A DNA stretch of 8,228 nt from assembly GCA_903825095.1 (NCBI GenBank), contig CAIJZF010000125.1:1-8228 (forward strand). The letters are read 5' to 3'. This document shows, one piece after another, positions 1 to 6,325 of this stretch. The position numbers were made by a program, and so were the translations under genes. Every line of letters starts with the position of its first letter. Within the stretch, counting starts at the first letter, position 1. The notes beneath the pieces were generated by a model. It was not told the DNA's origin, did not search any database, and saw only the letters and a list, made by a program, of their open reading frames with translations. This DNA is from an uncultured Bacteroidota bacterium (lineage in GTDB: Bacteria; Bacteroidota; Bacteroidia; Chitinophagales; Chitinophagaceae).

Positions 1-182
1 GCATAGAGGGTAAGGTATTGAATGCCAATTTCAGTAGCCGCTTCTACGACTTTTCTAACGCTTATAACTCCTTGATAATGACCAAATAAGCGGTCCTGGC
101 CTTGTTCTTGCGCCCATCTGCCATTCCCATCCATAATAATGGCAATATGTTTAGGCAGTTTGCTAAGATCCAGGTTTTCCAT
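1..182 (-). CDS. uppS: Undecaprenyl diphosphate synthase (isoprenyl transferase), N-terminal part, cut by window edge
   Basis: This cis-prenyltransferase adds isopentenyl units to farnesyl diphosphate, making the C55 undecaprenyl diphosphate that carries peptidoglycan and glycan precursors. The first 60 codons are visible. Residues 17-24 read MDGNGRWA, the family signature, and Asp18 matches the catalytic Mg-binding Asp. RLFGHYQG at 31-38 matches the conserved R-x-x-GH-x-x-G substrate-binding stretch. The gene runs off the left edge, so roughly three quarters of a typical ~245-residue protein is missing. The ATG at 182 is chosen because it leaves the usual short N-terminus before PKHIAIIMDGN. 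It lies 26 bp after the DUF6089 gene in the same direction. A TAnnTTTG box 4 nt before the ATG suggests it may also have its own promoter. The family assignment is secure. Confidence 0.96.
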   Translation of the reverse strand, partial: MENLDLSKLPKHIAIIMDGNGRWAQEQGQDRLFGHYQGVISVRKVVEAATEIGIQYLTLY

Positions 183-186
183 GTTG

Positions 187-194
187 CAAAATTA
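187..194 (-). promoter_or_regulatory. Candidate -7 promoter box upstream of uppS
   Basis: The minus strand reads TAATTTTG, an exact match to the Bacteroidota -7 consensus TAnnTTTG, and ends 4 nt before the uppS ATG. No clear TTG -33 element is seen at the usual distance. If used, transcription would start at or next to the ATG, giving a leaderless uppS mRNA inside a larger operon. Confidence 0.4.
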
Positions 195-208
195 TGAAAA
201 TAACTAGG

Positions 209-1021
209 TTATTTGCGTTTAAAGAAGCCAAATAAAGACTTTTTAGGCCCTTTATTACTTGATTTGCTTTGTTTTGAAAATAGATTATCTCTTTTGGCTT
301 TAGGTTTTGGATCGGGACCATATATGCTCAAGAAATTATAGGATAAACCTAATTTGGCAGTAAAAAATTGATCCTTCCCAGAAGTACTGGCTTGGTAGTT
401 CGTGCCTGCTTTAAAATAACTGTCTTTATCTCCGAAGTGATCCATCTGATCAGAACTCGTAAAACGATAAGTAAATTCTCCAAATAAATTAAAGGAGCCT
501 AGTAGATTATACTTGAAACCAATATTTAAAGGCATAGTAATAATGTTAGGCGCTTTTGTGGATTGCCCTGCTATTTTATAATTACTAGAATCTTTTAAAG
601 GAGATAAATAGCCTACCCCAAAACCTAGATAAGGACTGAAACGATATTTTTGATTCCCATTAATAAATTTTAAAAAATAAAGTTCCGTCATCAAGCTAAT
701 ATCTTGATAGGTAGTTCTGAAATATAAATTTCTTCCATGCACATAGGAATTCATCGTATTAGCCGTCAAAGAATCAAAAGCACCTAAAGGAACTATTTCA
801 TAATTTAATCTTATGCCTACATAGTCATTTAATTGTCTTTTATAAAAGCCACCAAAATTTAAAGTAAGGAATTGCAAGTTAGGTGCCAAGTCACCATTAT
901 AGGAAGCTTGGCCTGCAAATACACCAAACTCTCCTTTATTTTCTACTAATTGTAAATACTGCGCACGCAAAGCGGTAGTGAAAAATAAAAGAAAAAATAA
1001 TAAAATAAATTGCTTACGCAT
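209..1021 (-). CDS. DUF6089-family outer-membrane beta-barrel protein with basic C-terminal tail
   Basis: The 270-residue protein has a clear signal peptide: Met-Arg-Lys, a hydrophobic run at 5-17, and likely cleavage after LRA at 20. The mature start, with GEFGVFAGQASYNGDL at 30-45 and FGGFYKRQLNDYVGIRLNYE around 56-75, is typical of DUF6089 proteins. The rest alternates in barrel fashion, with FSPYLGFGVGY at 128-138, IGFKYNLLGSFNLFGEFTYRF around 167-187 and a closing strand AKLGLSYNF at 222-230. After this strand comes a roughly 40-residue tail that holds 12 Lys/Arg and one acidic residue between 239 and 270. The gene starts 3 bp after the NAD kinase stop and precedes uppS, a neighbourhood common in Bacteroidota. 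I infer an outer-membrane location; its role there is unknown. The family call rests on sequence pattern and neighbourhood together. Confidence 0.85.
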   Translation of the reverse strand: MRKQFILLFFLLFFTTALRAQYLQLVENKGEFGVFAGQASYNGDLAPNLQFLTLNFGGFYKRQLNDYVGIRLNYEIVPLGAFDSLTANTMNSYVHGRNLYFRTTYQDISLMTELYFLKFINGNQKYRFSPYLGFGVGYLSPLKDSSNYKIAGQSTKAPNIITMPLNIGFKYNLLGSFNLFGEFTYRFTSSDQMDHFGDKDSYFKAGTNYQASTSGKDQFFTAKLGLSYNFLSIYGPDPKPKAKRDNLFSKQSKSSNKGPKKSLFGFFKRK

Positions 1022-1024
1022 GGG

Positions 1025-1906
1025 CTAATTTCTTTTATCCAAGCCCCAGGTGAGCTTTGTTCGTAAGGTCGTCAAATAGCTATTCTCATTGAGTCTTATG
1101 AAATTAACAGAAAAGGATTCTTTCTTAATAGCCAGTTGGATATTTTTAGGTACAATTTCTTTTCTAGCATCTAAGGCACAAATCAATTCTTCGGTTCTGC
1201 CTTCAATTTCAAATGAAATCACAGAACTATCAGGCACTATAATAGAGCGCACATTTAAATTATGTGGAGCCACCGGTGTGATTACAAAACTTGCAGAATC
1301 GGGAAATAAAATAGGACCATTACAACTCATATTATAACCGGTAGAACCTGTAGGTGTAGAAACAATTAATCCATCTGCCCAATAAGAATTTAAAAATTCA
1401 CCATTTAAATAAGTATGAATTTTTATCATAGGCGAAGTATCTCTTTTATGAATCGCAAATTCATTTAAGGCATAAGGAGCAGTTCCAAAAATAATAGGGT
1501 CGGCGTCTAAATGTAATAATGTTCTTTTTTCAATCACATAAGTTCGGTTCACCAAGGCCTCTACCATAATGCTTAATTCATCTTTGGAAATGGTGGCTAA
1601 AAAACCAAGTCTTCCATAATTAATGCCTAAAATAGGAATTTGGCTATCACCCACAATAGTGACTGCATCAAGTACAGTGCCATCGCCCCCTAAACTTATT
1701 AAACAATCGATACTGTCATGTATGGCAGAAAAAGAATTAAAAGCAATGAGTGGTTCTTTGCCCGCACTTGCTTGTAAATTAAATTTTTCTAGTAATTCTT
1801 CGTAGACATATATCGTAACCGCATACTTATCCAAGGCAAGTAGTAATGCTTGCAATGATTGCTGCTGATCGATGTCAACCCCTCTACTATAAATAGCTAC
1901 TTTCAT
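1025..1906 (-). CDS. nadK: NAD kinase
   Basis: This cytoplasmic enzyme phosphorylates NAD with ATP to give NADP, the entry point to the cell's NADP(H) pool. The 293-residue length is normal. SLGGDGTVLDA at 71-81 contains the GGDGT nucleotide motif with catalytic Asp75. LGINYGRLGFL at 93-103 follows as expected. Asn148-Glu149 form the conserved NE pair. The glycine/threonine-rich block DGLIVSTPTGSTGY lies at 178-191, and ITPVAPHNLNVR at 209-220 completes the diphosphate-binding core. The C-terminal KLTWGLD at 284-290 resembles other Bacteroidota NAD kinases. The ATG at 1906 lies 9 bp after the Omp85-type gene, and the TAG stop is 3 bp before the DUF6089 gene, so translation is probably coupled along the operon. 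No key residue is missing, so I expect an active enzyme. Confidence 0.97.
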   Translation of the reverse strand: MKVAIYSRGVDIDQQQSLQALLLALDKYAVTIYVYEELLEKFNLQASAGKEPLIAFNSFSAIHDSIDCLISLGGDGTVLDAVTIVGDSQIPILGINYGRLGFLATISKDELSIMVEALVNRTYVIEKRTLLHLDADPIIFGTAPYALNEFAIHKRDTSPMIKIHTYLNGEFLNSYWADGLIVSTPTGSTGYNMSCNGPILFPDSASFVITPVAPHNLNVRSIIVPDSSVISFEIEGRTEELICALDARKEIVPKNIQLAIKKESFSVNFIRLNENSYLTTLRTKLTWGLDKRN

Positions 1907-1915
1907 CCAAAAAAT

Positions 1916-3292
1916 TTAAAAATTAAAACCCGTACGCAAATATAACCCTTTGTCCCCAAGCTGATTCAAGCTGTAATCAATTTTTAATACAAAATCATAA
2001 ACGCCCACTATGTCTAAGCCTATCCCTGCTGTTCTAAGTAGGGTATTGTTTAGCCGATTTCCATTAACAGGCTTTTCGCTATAAACATAGCCCAGATGTG
2101 TGAAGGCCTTTAACCAAAATTGATATTTAATAATAGGAATGCGCTTAGGGGTAAGTTTATTAACCACGCTATAAGATCCCAATGAATGATGAAAAGAAGC
2201 TTTTAAAATACTCGCTGCATTACCATCCACCACATAATAATCCAACCCATTCATTTGTAAATTACCATAGCCTAGTAATTTATTATCGGTATAGTTTTGA
2301 TTGGATAAAAACTTAATAATTGAATTAGATTCTAAAAAAACAAAATTCGATCTAGAGAAAGGTCTTACAATCACTTTTCTAAATTGAACGGAACTTAAAT
2401 TACTATTTTTTGAAAAGCGTTGATACAAAATGAAATCGGTAGACTGGCCCTTGGTAGGATAAGCATTGTAATCGAAACGAATACTAGCAAATGATAAAGC
2501 GGCGTCTATATAAGAAAATGTTTTCTGATGACTAGGTAAATAATTAGATTGGTAAAGCAAAGCAGAATCACTTATTTCGTTTCTACCCATGCCCAGTTGA
2601 AGACTATGTCTTTCAAATAAATTAGGACGGTACAATAAACTTGCATTGGCCCTATACCCCTGTTGAATTATATCTTGGGTTTTATAAAAAACTTGTTTAT
2701 CTAATTTGGTTGTAATATTAATTTCCTTTTGAGTAGCATTTTGCCAACCAAAGGCTAAACCATAACGTAATTTTTTATCAATAAAAGGAATTTGATACCT
2801 AAAATTAGCTTGATGTGTATAGCCTGTAACAAAGGCTGCATTCAATTTATCATTATTACCCGTTACATTGGACTGCCTTAAATTTAGGCCATAGTTAACC
2901 CTGTCAAGGCTTCTATTTTGATCATTCCACCACTGGTTAAAATTACGATCCACCCATTTGAAGTAAGGAATAGGAAATAAATACCATCTTTCACGGACTT
3001 GTATTTTAATGACTACTTGCGAACTATCTAAATAAGATGAATGCACCGTCACTTGCTCAAACAAGGTAGTATTAAATAATTGCTGTTGAGAAATGGTATC
3101 TAAAATAGCTAAAGAGTCTTTGGAGAGGATGTCGCCTTGGTGATAAGGCAACTCTCTTAAAATAATATAAGGCTTTGTTTTTTTATTGCCCTCTATTTGT
3201 ATAGAGGTAATTTTTATTTGTGCCGAAACTAAGTTTGTAAAAAATAAAAAAGAAGCAATAAAAAATAATAGATACTTTATTTTATTACACAT
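1916..3292 (-). CDS. Single-POTRA Omp85 (BamA/TamA-like) outer-membrane protein
   Basis: The 458-residue protein begins with a signal peptide (hydrophobic 7-20, likely cut after VSA at 24). One POTRA domain spans about 27-101, with ITSIQIEGNKKTK and RELPYHQGDIL followed by a beta-alpha-alpha-beta pattern ending in VVIKIQVRERW. WYLFPIPYFKWVDRNFNQWW at 103-122 is the junction typical of short Bacteroidota Omp85 relatives. The rest is a predicted 16-strand barrel with FDYNAYPTKGQ at 273-283 and a C-terminal TGFNF, matching an aromatic beta-signal. It is much shorter than BamA (about 800 residues, five POTRAs), so it is not the essential BamA. The substrate is unknown. The loop-6 signature (V/I)RG(F/Y) is replaced by MNGL at 347-350, although the following DYYVVDG is kept. 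The start overlaps the CBS gene by 8 bp (ATGTGTAA), and the stop is 9 bp before nadK. Confidence 0.88.
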   Translation of the reverse strand: MCNKIKYLLFFIASFLFFTNLVSAQIKITSIQIEGNKKTKPYIILRELPYHQGDILSKDSLAILDTISQQQLFNTTLFEQVTVHSSYLDSSQVVIKIQVRERWYLFPIPYFKWVDRNFNQWWNDQNRSLDRVNYGLNLRQSNVTGNNDKLNAAFVTGYTHQANFRYQIPFIDKKLRYGLAFGWQNATQKEINITTKLDKQVFYKTQDIIQQGYRANASLLYRPNLFERHSLQLGMGRNEISDSALLYQSNYLPSHQKTFSYIDAALSFASIRFDYNAYPTKGQSTDFILYQRFSKNSNLSSVQFRKVIVRPFSRSNFVFLESNSIIKFLSNQNYTDNKLLGYGNLQMNGLDYYVVDGNAASILKASFHHSLGSYSVVNKLTPKRIPIIKYQFWLKAFTHLGYVYSEKPVNGNRLNNTLLRTAGIGLDIVGVYDFVLKIDYSLNQLGDKGLYLRTGFNF

Positions 3293-3944
3293 CTAAATAA
3301 TTCATTAAATGATGGTAATGACTTTCAATATCATTGTGCAGAGGTGACTTGCCAAAATAATGCAGCACTTGATAATCATAGCGCTCAAAAGTAGAGATAA
3401 TAGCAGAAGCCTCTTCTTGATTAATTTTAATGGTGATAATCATAGCACCATTTGCGGGCTCAAAAAAACTATTCAATTGTAAAATTTGAGCATTATTGGT
3501 TTCTACCAAGCGACTCATTTCAGCTAAGGAGTATTGATAAGGGGAAATTGAAAGCACTATAATGGCTCCATTTTGTTCTGCTCCTATAAAACGCGCTATA
3601 TTTTCATTTAATATTTTCTGTGTAATTACCCCTACGCATTCTTGTTGCTCATTTAAAACAGGCAGTAAGGAAAGTTCATGTTTTGAAAATAATTCTAATG
3701 CTTTCGTAAAATGTGCTGCACCGTTTACGCTAGTACGAATCAAACCTTCTGCAATCGAGGCCATGGTTTGATCTAAAGCAATATCTAATACCGACTCCTT
3801 TGTCACTAAACCAATAAAATATTCGTCTTTTAAAAGAGGTAAATGCTGTACTTCATAGTCTTCCATACACTGCAATACAAAGGAAGCGGTGTCTTCCAAG
3901 CGAAGCATGGGGAACCCTTTTACAGCCATTTCATTTGCAATCAT
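3285..3944 (-). CDS. Double CBS-domain protein with ACT-like C-terminal region
   Basis: With the start used here the protein has 219 residues. Two CBS repeats are visible: about 11-56 (LEDTASFVLQCMEDYEV, then HLPLLKDEYFIGLVTKE) and about 71-116 (VNGAAHFTKALELFSKHEL, then LLPVLNEQQECVGVITQ). CBS pairs usually bind adenosyl ligands such as AMP, ATP or AdoMet. Residues about 127-197 (GAIIVLSISPYQYSLAEMSRLVE onward) have a beta-alpha-beta pattern resembling an ACT-type module. The frame stays open to a TTG at 3971, but the ATG at 3944 is preferred. It gives the family-like start MIANEMA and lies 7 bp after the hydrolase stop instead of overlapping it. The protein is soluble, with no catalytic motif seen. 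Its place next to nadK suggests a link to nucleotide status, which is inference. Confidence 0.87.
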   Translation of the reverse strand: MIANEMAVKGFPMLRLEDTASFVLQCMEDYEVQHLPLLKDEYFIGLVTKESVLDIALDQTMASIAEGLIRTSVNGAAHFTKALELFSKHELSLLPVLNEQQECVGVITQKILNENIARFIGAEQNGAIIVLSISPYQYSLAEMSRLVETNNAQILQLNSFFEPANGAMIITIKINQEEASAIISTFERYDYQVLHYFGKSPLHNDIESHYHHLMNYLDV

Positions 3945-3951
3945 AAGATGA

Positions 3952-4713
3952 TTATTTAGGTAAAGAACCAAGGAATTTTTCTAAGATGGTATTAAATTCA
4001 GCAGGCACTTCCATCATAGGGGCATGTCCACATTTATCAATAAAATGCAATTCACTATTCGGAATTAATTTTTTAAATTCTTCTGCTACAAAGGGAGGTG
4101 TTACAATATCATTGTTTCCCCAAATTAATAAAGTAGGTTGCTGAATTTGATTTAATTCTTCCCCTAAATTATGACGAATCGCACTCTTGGCTAAAGCAAT
4201 AATTTTTATAACTTTTATTCTATTTCTAGTAATTTCAAAAACTTCATCCACTAATGCTGGAGTGGCCACTGCAGGGTCATAAAAAGTTTGTGCCGTTTTG
4301 TTTTTGATATATTCATAGTCTCCTCTTTTAGGATAACTATCGCCCATTGCATTTTCAAACAAACCACTACTACCAGTTAAAGTAAGTGACTTCACTTTTT
4401 CAGGATGTTGTAAAATATAGACCAAGGCCACATGGCCGCCTAAAGAATTACCCAACAAATGAATATTGGTATAATTTTTATGTTCAATAAAGGCAGCAAT
4501 ATGTTTTTCTAAACCAGCTACACTGGTATGTAAAATATCTAAATCAAATAAAGGCAGTATGGGCACCACTACTTTATGAGTATGTCTAAATTTTTCGATC
4601 AGGTCTGAGAAATTACTGAGTGCTCCAAAAAGTCCATGACAGAGCATTAAGGTTTCCCCTTCACCTACTTCTAGGTATTCAAAGTTCCCGTCTTTTATAA
4701 TCTCGTATTCCAT
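3952..4713 (-). CDS. Alpha/beta-fold hydrolase
   Basis: The 253-residue protein shows a complete alpha/beta-hydrolase triad. The oxyanion-loop HGLFG is at 26-30, the nucleophile elbow GNSLGG at 88-93 has Ser90, the acid is Asp202 in WGNNDIVTP, and the base is His230 in DKCGHAPMMEVP. A cap region of about 120-180 (Tyr, Lys and Arg rich) lies between strands 6 and 7 as usual. There is no signal peptide, so it should be cytoplasmic. The sequence does not reveal its substrate; relatives include esterases and carbon-carbon hydrolases. The ATG at 4713 is supported by AAGGA six bases upstream, the clearest Shine-Dalgarno site in the window. It is the first gene of the six-gene minus-strand run leading to uppS, and it is followed by the CBS gene after 7 bp. 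Confidence 0.93.
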   Translation of the reverse strand: MEYEIIKDGNFEYLEVGEGETLMLCHGLFGALSNFSDLIEKFRHTHKVVVPILPLFDLDILHTSVAGLEKHIAAFIEHKNYTNIHLLGNSLGGHVALVYILQHPEKVKSLTLTGSSGLFENAMGDSYPKRGDYEYIKNKTAQTFYDPAVATPALVDEVFEITRNRIKVIKIIALAKSAIRHNLGEELNQIQQPTLLIWGNNDIVTPPFVAEEFKKLIPNSELHFIDKCGHAPMMEVPAEFNTILEKFLGSLPK

Positions 4714-4719
4714 ACTTCG

Positions 4720-4724
4720 TCCTT
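4720..4724 (-). promoter_or_regulatory. Shine-Dalgarno-like site for the alpha/beta hydrolase
   Basis: The minus strand reads AAGGA within AAAAAAGGA, six bases before the ATG at 4713. This stands out because the other starts here lack such a site, which is normal for Bacteroidota. It fits this being the first gene of a transcript with a real 5' leader. Confidence 0.5.
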
Positions 4725-4746
4725 TTTTGCCTATTTATCGAATGGT

Positions 4747-4754
4747 TAAAGGTA
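4747..4754 (-). promoter_or_regulatory. Weak candidate -7 promoter box for the hydrolase-to-uppS operon
   Basis: The minus strand reads TACCTTTA, one base off TAnnTTTG, 33 nt before the hydrolase ATG. It would give a leader of roughly 25-30 nt carrying the AAGGA site. No convincing -33 element is seen. The 153-bp gap (4714-4866) is the only place in the left two thirds of the window where an operon promoter would be expected. Confidence 0.25.
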
Positions 4755-4815
4755 GTTAATTCGTTTTAAAAATGAGAATAGCTAGAGGATACTAAATCCA
4801 TAGATATAGAATAAA

Positions 4816-4828
4816 TAACAATTTGTTA
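4816..4828. repeat. Short palindrome TAACAA-T-TTGTTA in the operon gap
   Basis: This perfect 6-bp inverted repeat has a one-base centre and lies between cvpA and the hydrolase gene, upstream of the presumed promoter. It could be an operator half-site pair, but AT-rich DNA yields such dyads easily, so a function is not claimed. Confidence 0.25.
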
Positions 4829-4862
4829 ACCTATTCAGCATCAATGCATTCTGCCAGTTTTG

Positions 4863-4880
4863 ACCCTTATTTAAAAGGGT
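4863..4880 (-). terminator. Possible terminator hairpin over the cvpA stop codon
   Basis: On the minus strand ACCCTT and AAGGGT form a 6-bp stem around TTAAAT, and the cvpA TAA lies at the loop/stem border. CAAAAC follows rather than a U-run, so this is not a classic intrinsic terminator. Its position, at the end of a four-gene run and before a 153-bp gap, fits transcript ending or 3'-end protection. Confidence 0.33.
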
Positions 4881-5382
4881 TAGAAAAGGTAGTAATAGTG
4901 CTTTTAATGGAGGGAATCCAAATAGAGGCTTTTTCCATGCAATAAGGCCACCATTTTTGTAAATAAGTATAGGTGTAAGTCTCTTTCATTTCAACAGTTT
5001 GAATCACCCCTAAAACTTGTAAAAAATAAATAACCGCACTTAAGATAGTGAAGTAAATAAAACCATATAAAACAATGCCTAATAATTTATTTAACCAACC
5101 TAATAATAACCATTCAGCAGTTTGTTGTAATACCCCTGAAATAAATTTTAATATAATGAGTACTAAAACTAAAATAACTAAAAATGAAATGAAGGGCAAC
5201 CAGTGTGAAGCAATTTGAGTATGTTCCTTTAAGAACTTAGCTACCCAACCTGCAAATTGAAAAGCAAGAATTAAGCCAATCATGAATGAGAAAAAAGAAA
5301 TGACTGCTTTAATAAAGCCATTTCTATAGCCTTGCAAAATGGCAATAATAAAAATAGTACCTGTGAGAATATCTAACCACAT
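4867..5382 (-). CDS. CvpA-family inner-membrane protein
   Basis: The 171-residue protein is almost entirely hydrophobic, with about four membrane segments near residues 3-15, 26-46, 62-84 and 99-124. It has the CvpA hallmarks: a first segment running into QGYRNGFIKA at 17-26, then SFFSFMIGLILAF, and later LLGWLNKLLGIVLYGF at 93-108, matching the conserved glycine-rich segment before the last helix. E. coli CvpA was named for colicin V production; the general function of the family is not settled. The frame also has a GTG at 5394 overlapping the upstream gene by 8 bp. The ATG at 5382 is preferred, since it starts close to the first membrane segment (MWLDIL) as relatives do and leaves a 4-bp gap. 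Its stop lies in a small hairpin. Confidence 0.85.
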   Translation of the reverse strand: MWLDILTGTIFIIAILQGYRNGFIKAVISFFSFMIGLILAFQFAGWVAKFLKEHTQIASHWLPFISFLVILVLVLIILKFISGVLQQTAEWLLLGWLNKLLGIVLYGFIYFTILSAVIYFLQVLGVIQTVEMKETYTYTYLQKWWPYCMEKASIWIPSIKSTITTFSNPFK

Positions 5383-5386
5383 AGTA

Positions 5387-5839
5387 TTAGGCACTTAATA
5401 AAGTTTTGGCAATAGCAGAAATAACTTTTCCATCTGCTTGACCTGCTAATTGTTTAGTAGCCATGCCTATAATCTTACCTAAGTCCCCAGGACCAGCAGC
5501 CCCAACTTGTGTGATAATGGCTTGCACAGCGGCTTTCACATCCTCCTCACTCATTTGTGCAGGTAAAAACTTTTCTATCACAGCAATTTCTTCCGATTCT
5601 TTAGTGGCCAGGTCTGCTCTATTTTGTTGTTCAAATATGGCTAAAGAATCCTTGCGTTGTTTCACTAATTTCTGCAATAACTTTAATTCTGTTTCTGCAG
5701 ATATAGCACCATTGGCACCGGGTTCTGTTTTTGCTTTTATGATTTCTGCTTTAATGGCTCTTAATCCTCTTAACAAAGCTTCATCTTTGTTTTTCATTGC
5801 GTCTTTCATTAAAGACATCACATCGTTTTCTAAAGACAT
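5387..5839 (-). CDS. GatB/YqeY-domain protein
   Basis: The 150-residue soluble protein is a full-length YqeY-type protein. The N-terminal helical part carries LLRGLRAIKAEIIKAK at 22-37, KQRKDS at 60-65 and the ADLATKESEE segment at 75-84. EKFLPAQMSEEDV at 89-101 links to the C-terminal helical domain, which has DLGKIIGMATKQL at 119-131 and GKVISAIAK at 137-145. This domain is shared with the tail of the GatB subunit of Asp/Glu-tRNA amidotransferase and can bind tRNA there. The stand-alone form has no firmly known role and lacks the amidotransferase catalytic part. It is 4 bp upstream of cvpA (same direction) and 92 bp after gldC, the longest gap inside this operon. That gap contains an imperfect tandem repeat. 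Confidence 0.92.
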   Translation of the reverse strand: MSLENDVMSLMKDAMKNKDEALLRGLRAIKAEIIKAKTEPGANGAISAETELKLLQKLVKQRKDSLAIFEQQNRADLATKESEEIAVIEKFLPAQMSEEDVKAAVQAIITQVGAAGPGDLGKIIGMATKQLAGQADGKVISAIAKTLLSA

Positions 5840-5880
5840 AATATTATTGATTTAGTATTGTTAGTTTAGTTAAATTTCTA

Positions 5881-5920
5881 TTCGTGGGATTACTTTCGTG
5901 AATTTACTTTCGTTTACTTT
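5881..5920. repeat. Imperfect short tandem repeat between gldC and the YqeY gene
   Basis: Three degenerate units follow one another on the plus strand: TTCGTGGGATTAC (5881-5893), TTTCGTGAATTTAC (5894-5907) and TTTCGTTTAC (5908-5917), then TTT. The core is TTTCGT...TTAC, with unit lengths of 13, 14 and 10. It lies in the 92-bp gap between two minus-strand genes. No hairpin or promoter consensus fits the minus strand, and its function is unknown. Confidence 0.5.
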
Positions 5921-5931
5921 ATTATTTTCTT

Positions 5932-6279
5932 TTATTTATTATTTTCTGAAAGTTGACTAGCCCTGAATTTAGTATAAAATGTTTTTGCGAATTCTTTAAA
6001 TTCATTTGATAAGGCTTCGTCCTGTGTGGCTCTTAAATAAGCATCACTCATGCCCATTAAATTCTGGTAAAAGAAATCGGCCATTTCATCCACCATCATG
6101 TCCTTGGTCCAAAGGTCTATGCGTAAAGCGGTTTTATCCGTAGGATCCCAAAATGTAAGCATCATAGCGCGTGCTTCCTGTGCTTCCGTAGCCGTGCTAT
6201 CGGATGCTGACCATTTAATATTTTGAGGAATTTTTTGATCGTCTAAACCAATTTCAACCTGAATACTTGACTGATGCAT
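5932..6279 (-). CDS. gldC: Gliding motility protein GldC homologue
   Basis: The 115-residue protein matches GldC. It has a short start leading into IQVEIGLDDQKIPQNIKWSASD at 6-27, then EARAMMLTFWDP at 35-46, ALRIDLWTKDMMVDEMADFF at 51-70 and an acidic/aromatic helical tail. GldC is a small soluble protein confined largely to Bacteroidota. It was found through gliding motility in Flavobacterium, but it also occurs in non-gliding members and its biochemistry is unknown. The frame continues upstream to a GTG at 6297. The ATG at 6279 is preferred because it gives the usual length and start. It lies 46 bp after the GT-B-like gene, and a TATTTTTG box 17 nt before the ATG could supply a separate transcript. 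No other gld or type IX secretion genes are in the window. Confidence 0.92.
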   Translation of the reverse strand: MHQSSIQVEIGLDDQKIPQNIKWSASDSTATEAQEARAMMLTFWDPTDKTALRIDLWTKDMMVDEMADFFYQNLMGMSDAYLRATQDEALSNEFKEFAKTFYTKFRASQLSENNK

Positions 6280-6296
6280 ATTAAAATTTTGAAACA

Positions 6297-6304
6297 CAAA
6301 AATA
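6297..6304 (-). promoter_or_regulatory. Candidate -7 promoter box upstream of gldC
   Basis: The minus strand reads TATTTTTG, an exact TAnnTTTG match, 17 nt before the gldC ATG. It would give a leader of about 10 nt. No good TTG lies at the right distance upstream, so it is only a candidate internal promoter. Confidence 0.3.
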
Positions 6305-6325
6305 CAAATTAATTAAATAAGAACC

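Noticed and set aside
1089..1337. Open plus-strand frame opposite nadK
   Set aside because: It lies wholly antisense to a well-supported NAD kinase gene, and its translation shows no recognisable domain.
1623..1805. Second short plus-strand frame opposite nadK
   Set aside because: It is antisense to the GGDGT-coding part of nadK, with composition set by the opposite strand.
3562..3771. Plus-strand frame inside the CBS-domain gene
   Set aside because: It is fully nested antisense in the CBS gene, with no promoter or conserved motif.
3285..3971. Longer form of the CBS protein starting at TTG 3971
   Set aside because: It would overlap the hydrolase gene by 20 bp and add nine residues before the family-like ATG start at 3944.
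5463..5855. 130-codon plus-strand frame opposite the YqeY gene
   Set aside because: It is long for a shadow, but it mirrors the helical, Ala/Lys-rich coding of YqeY and shows no family motif.
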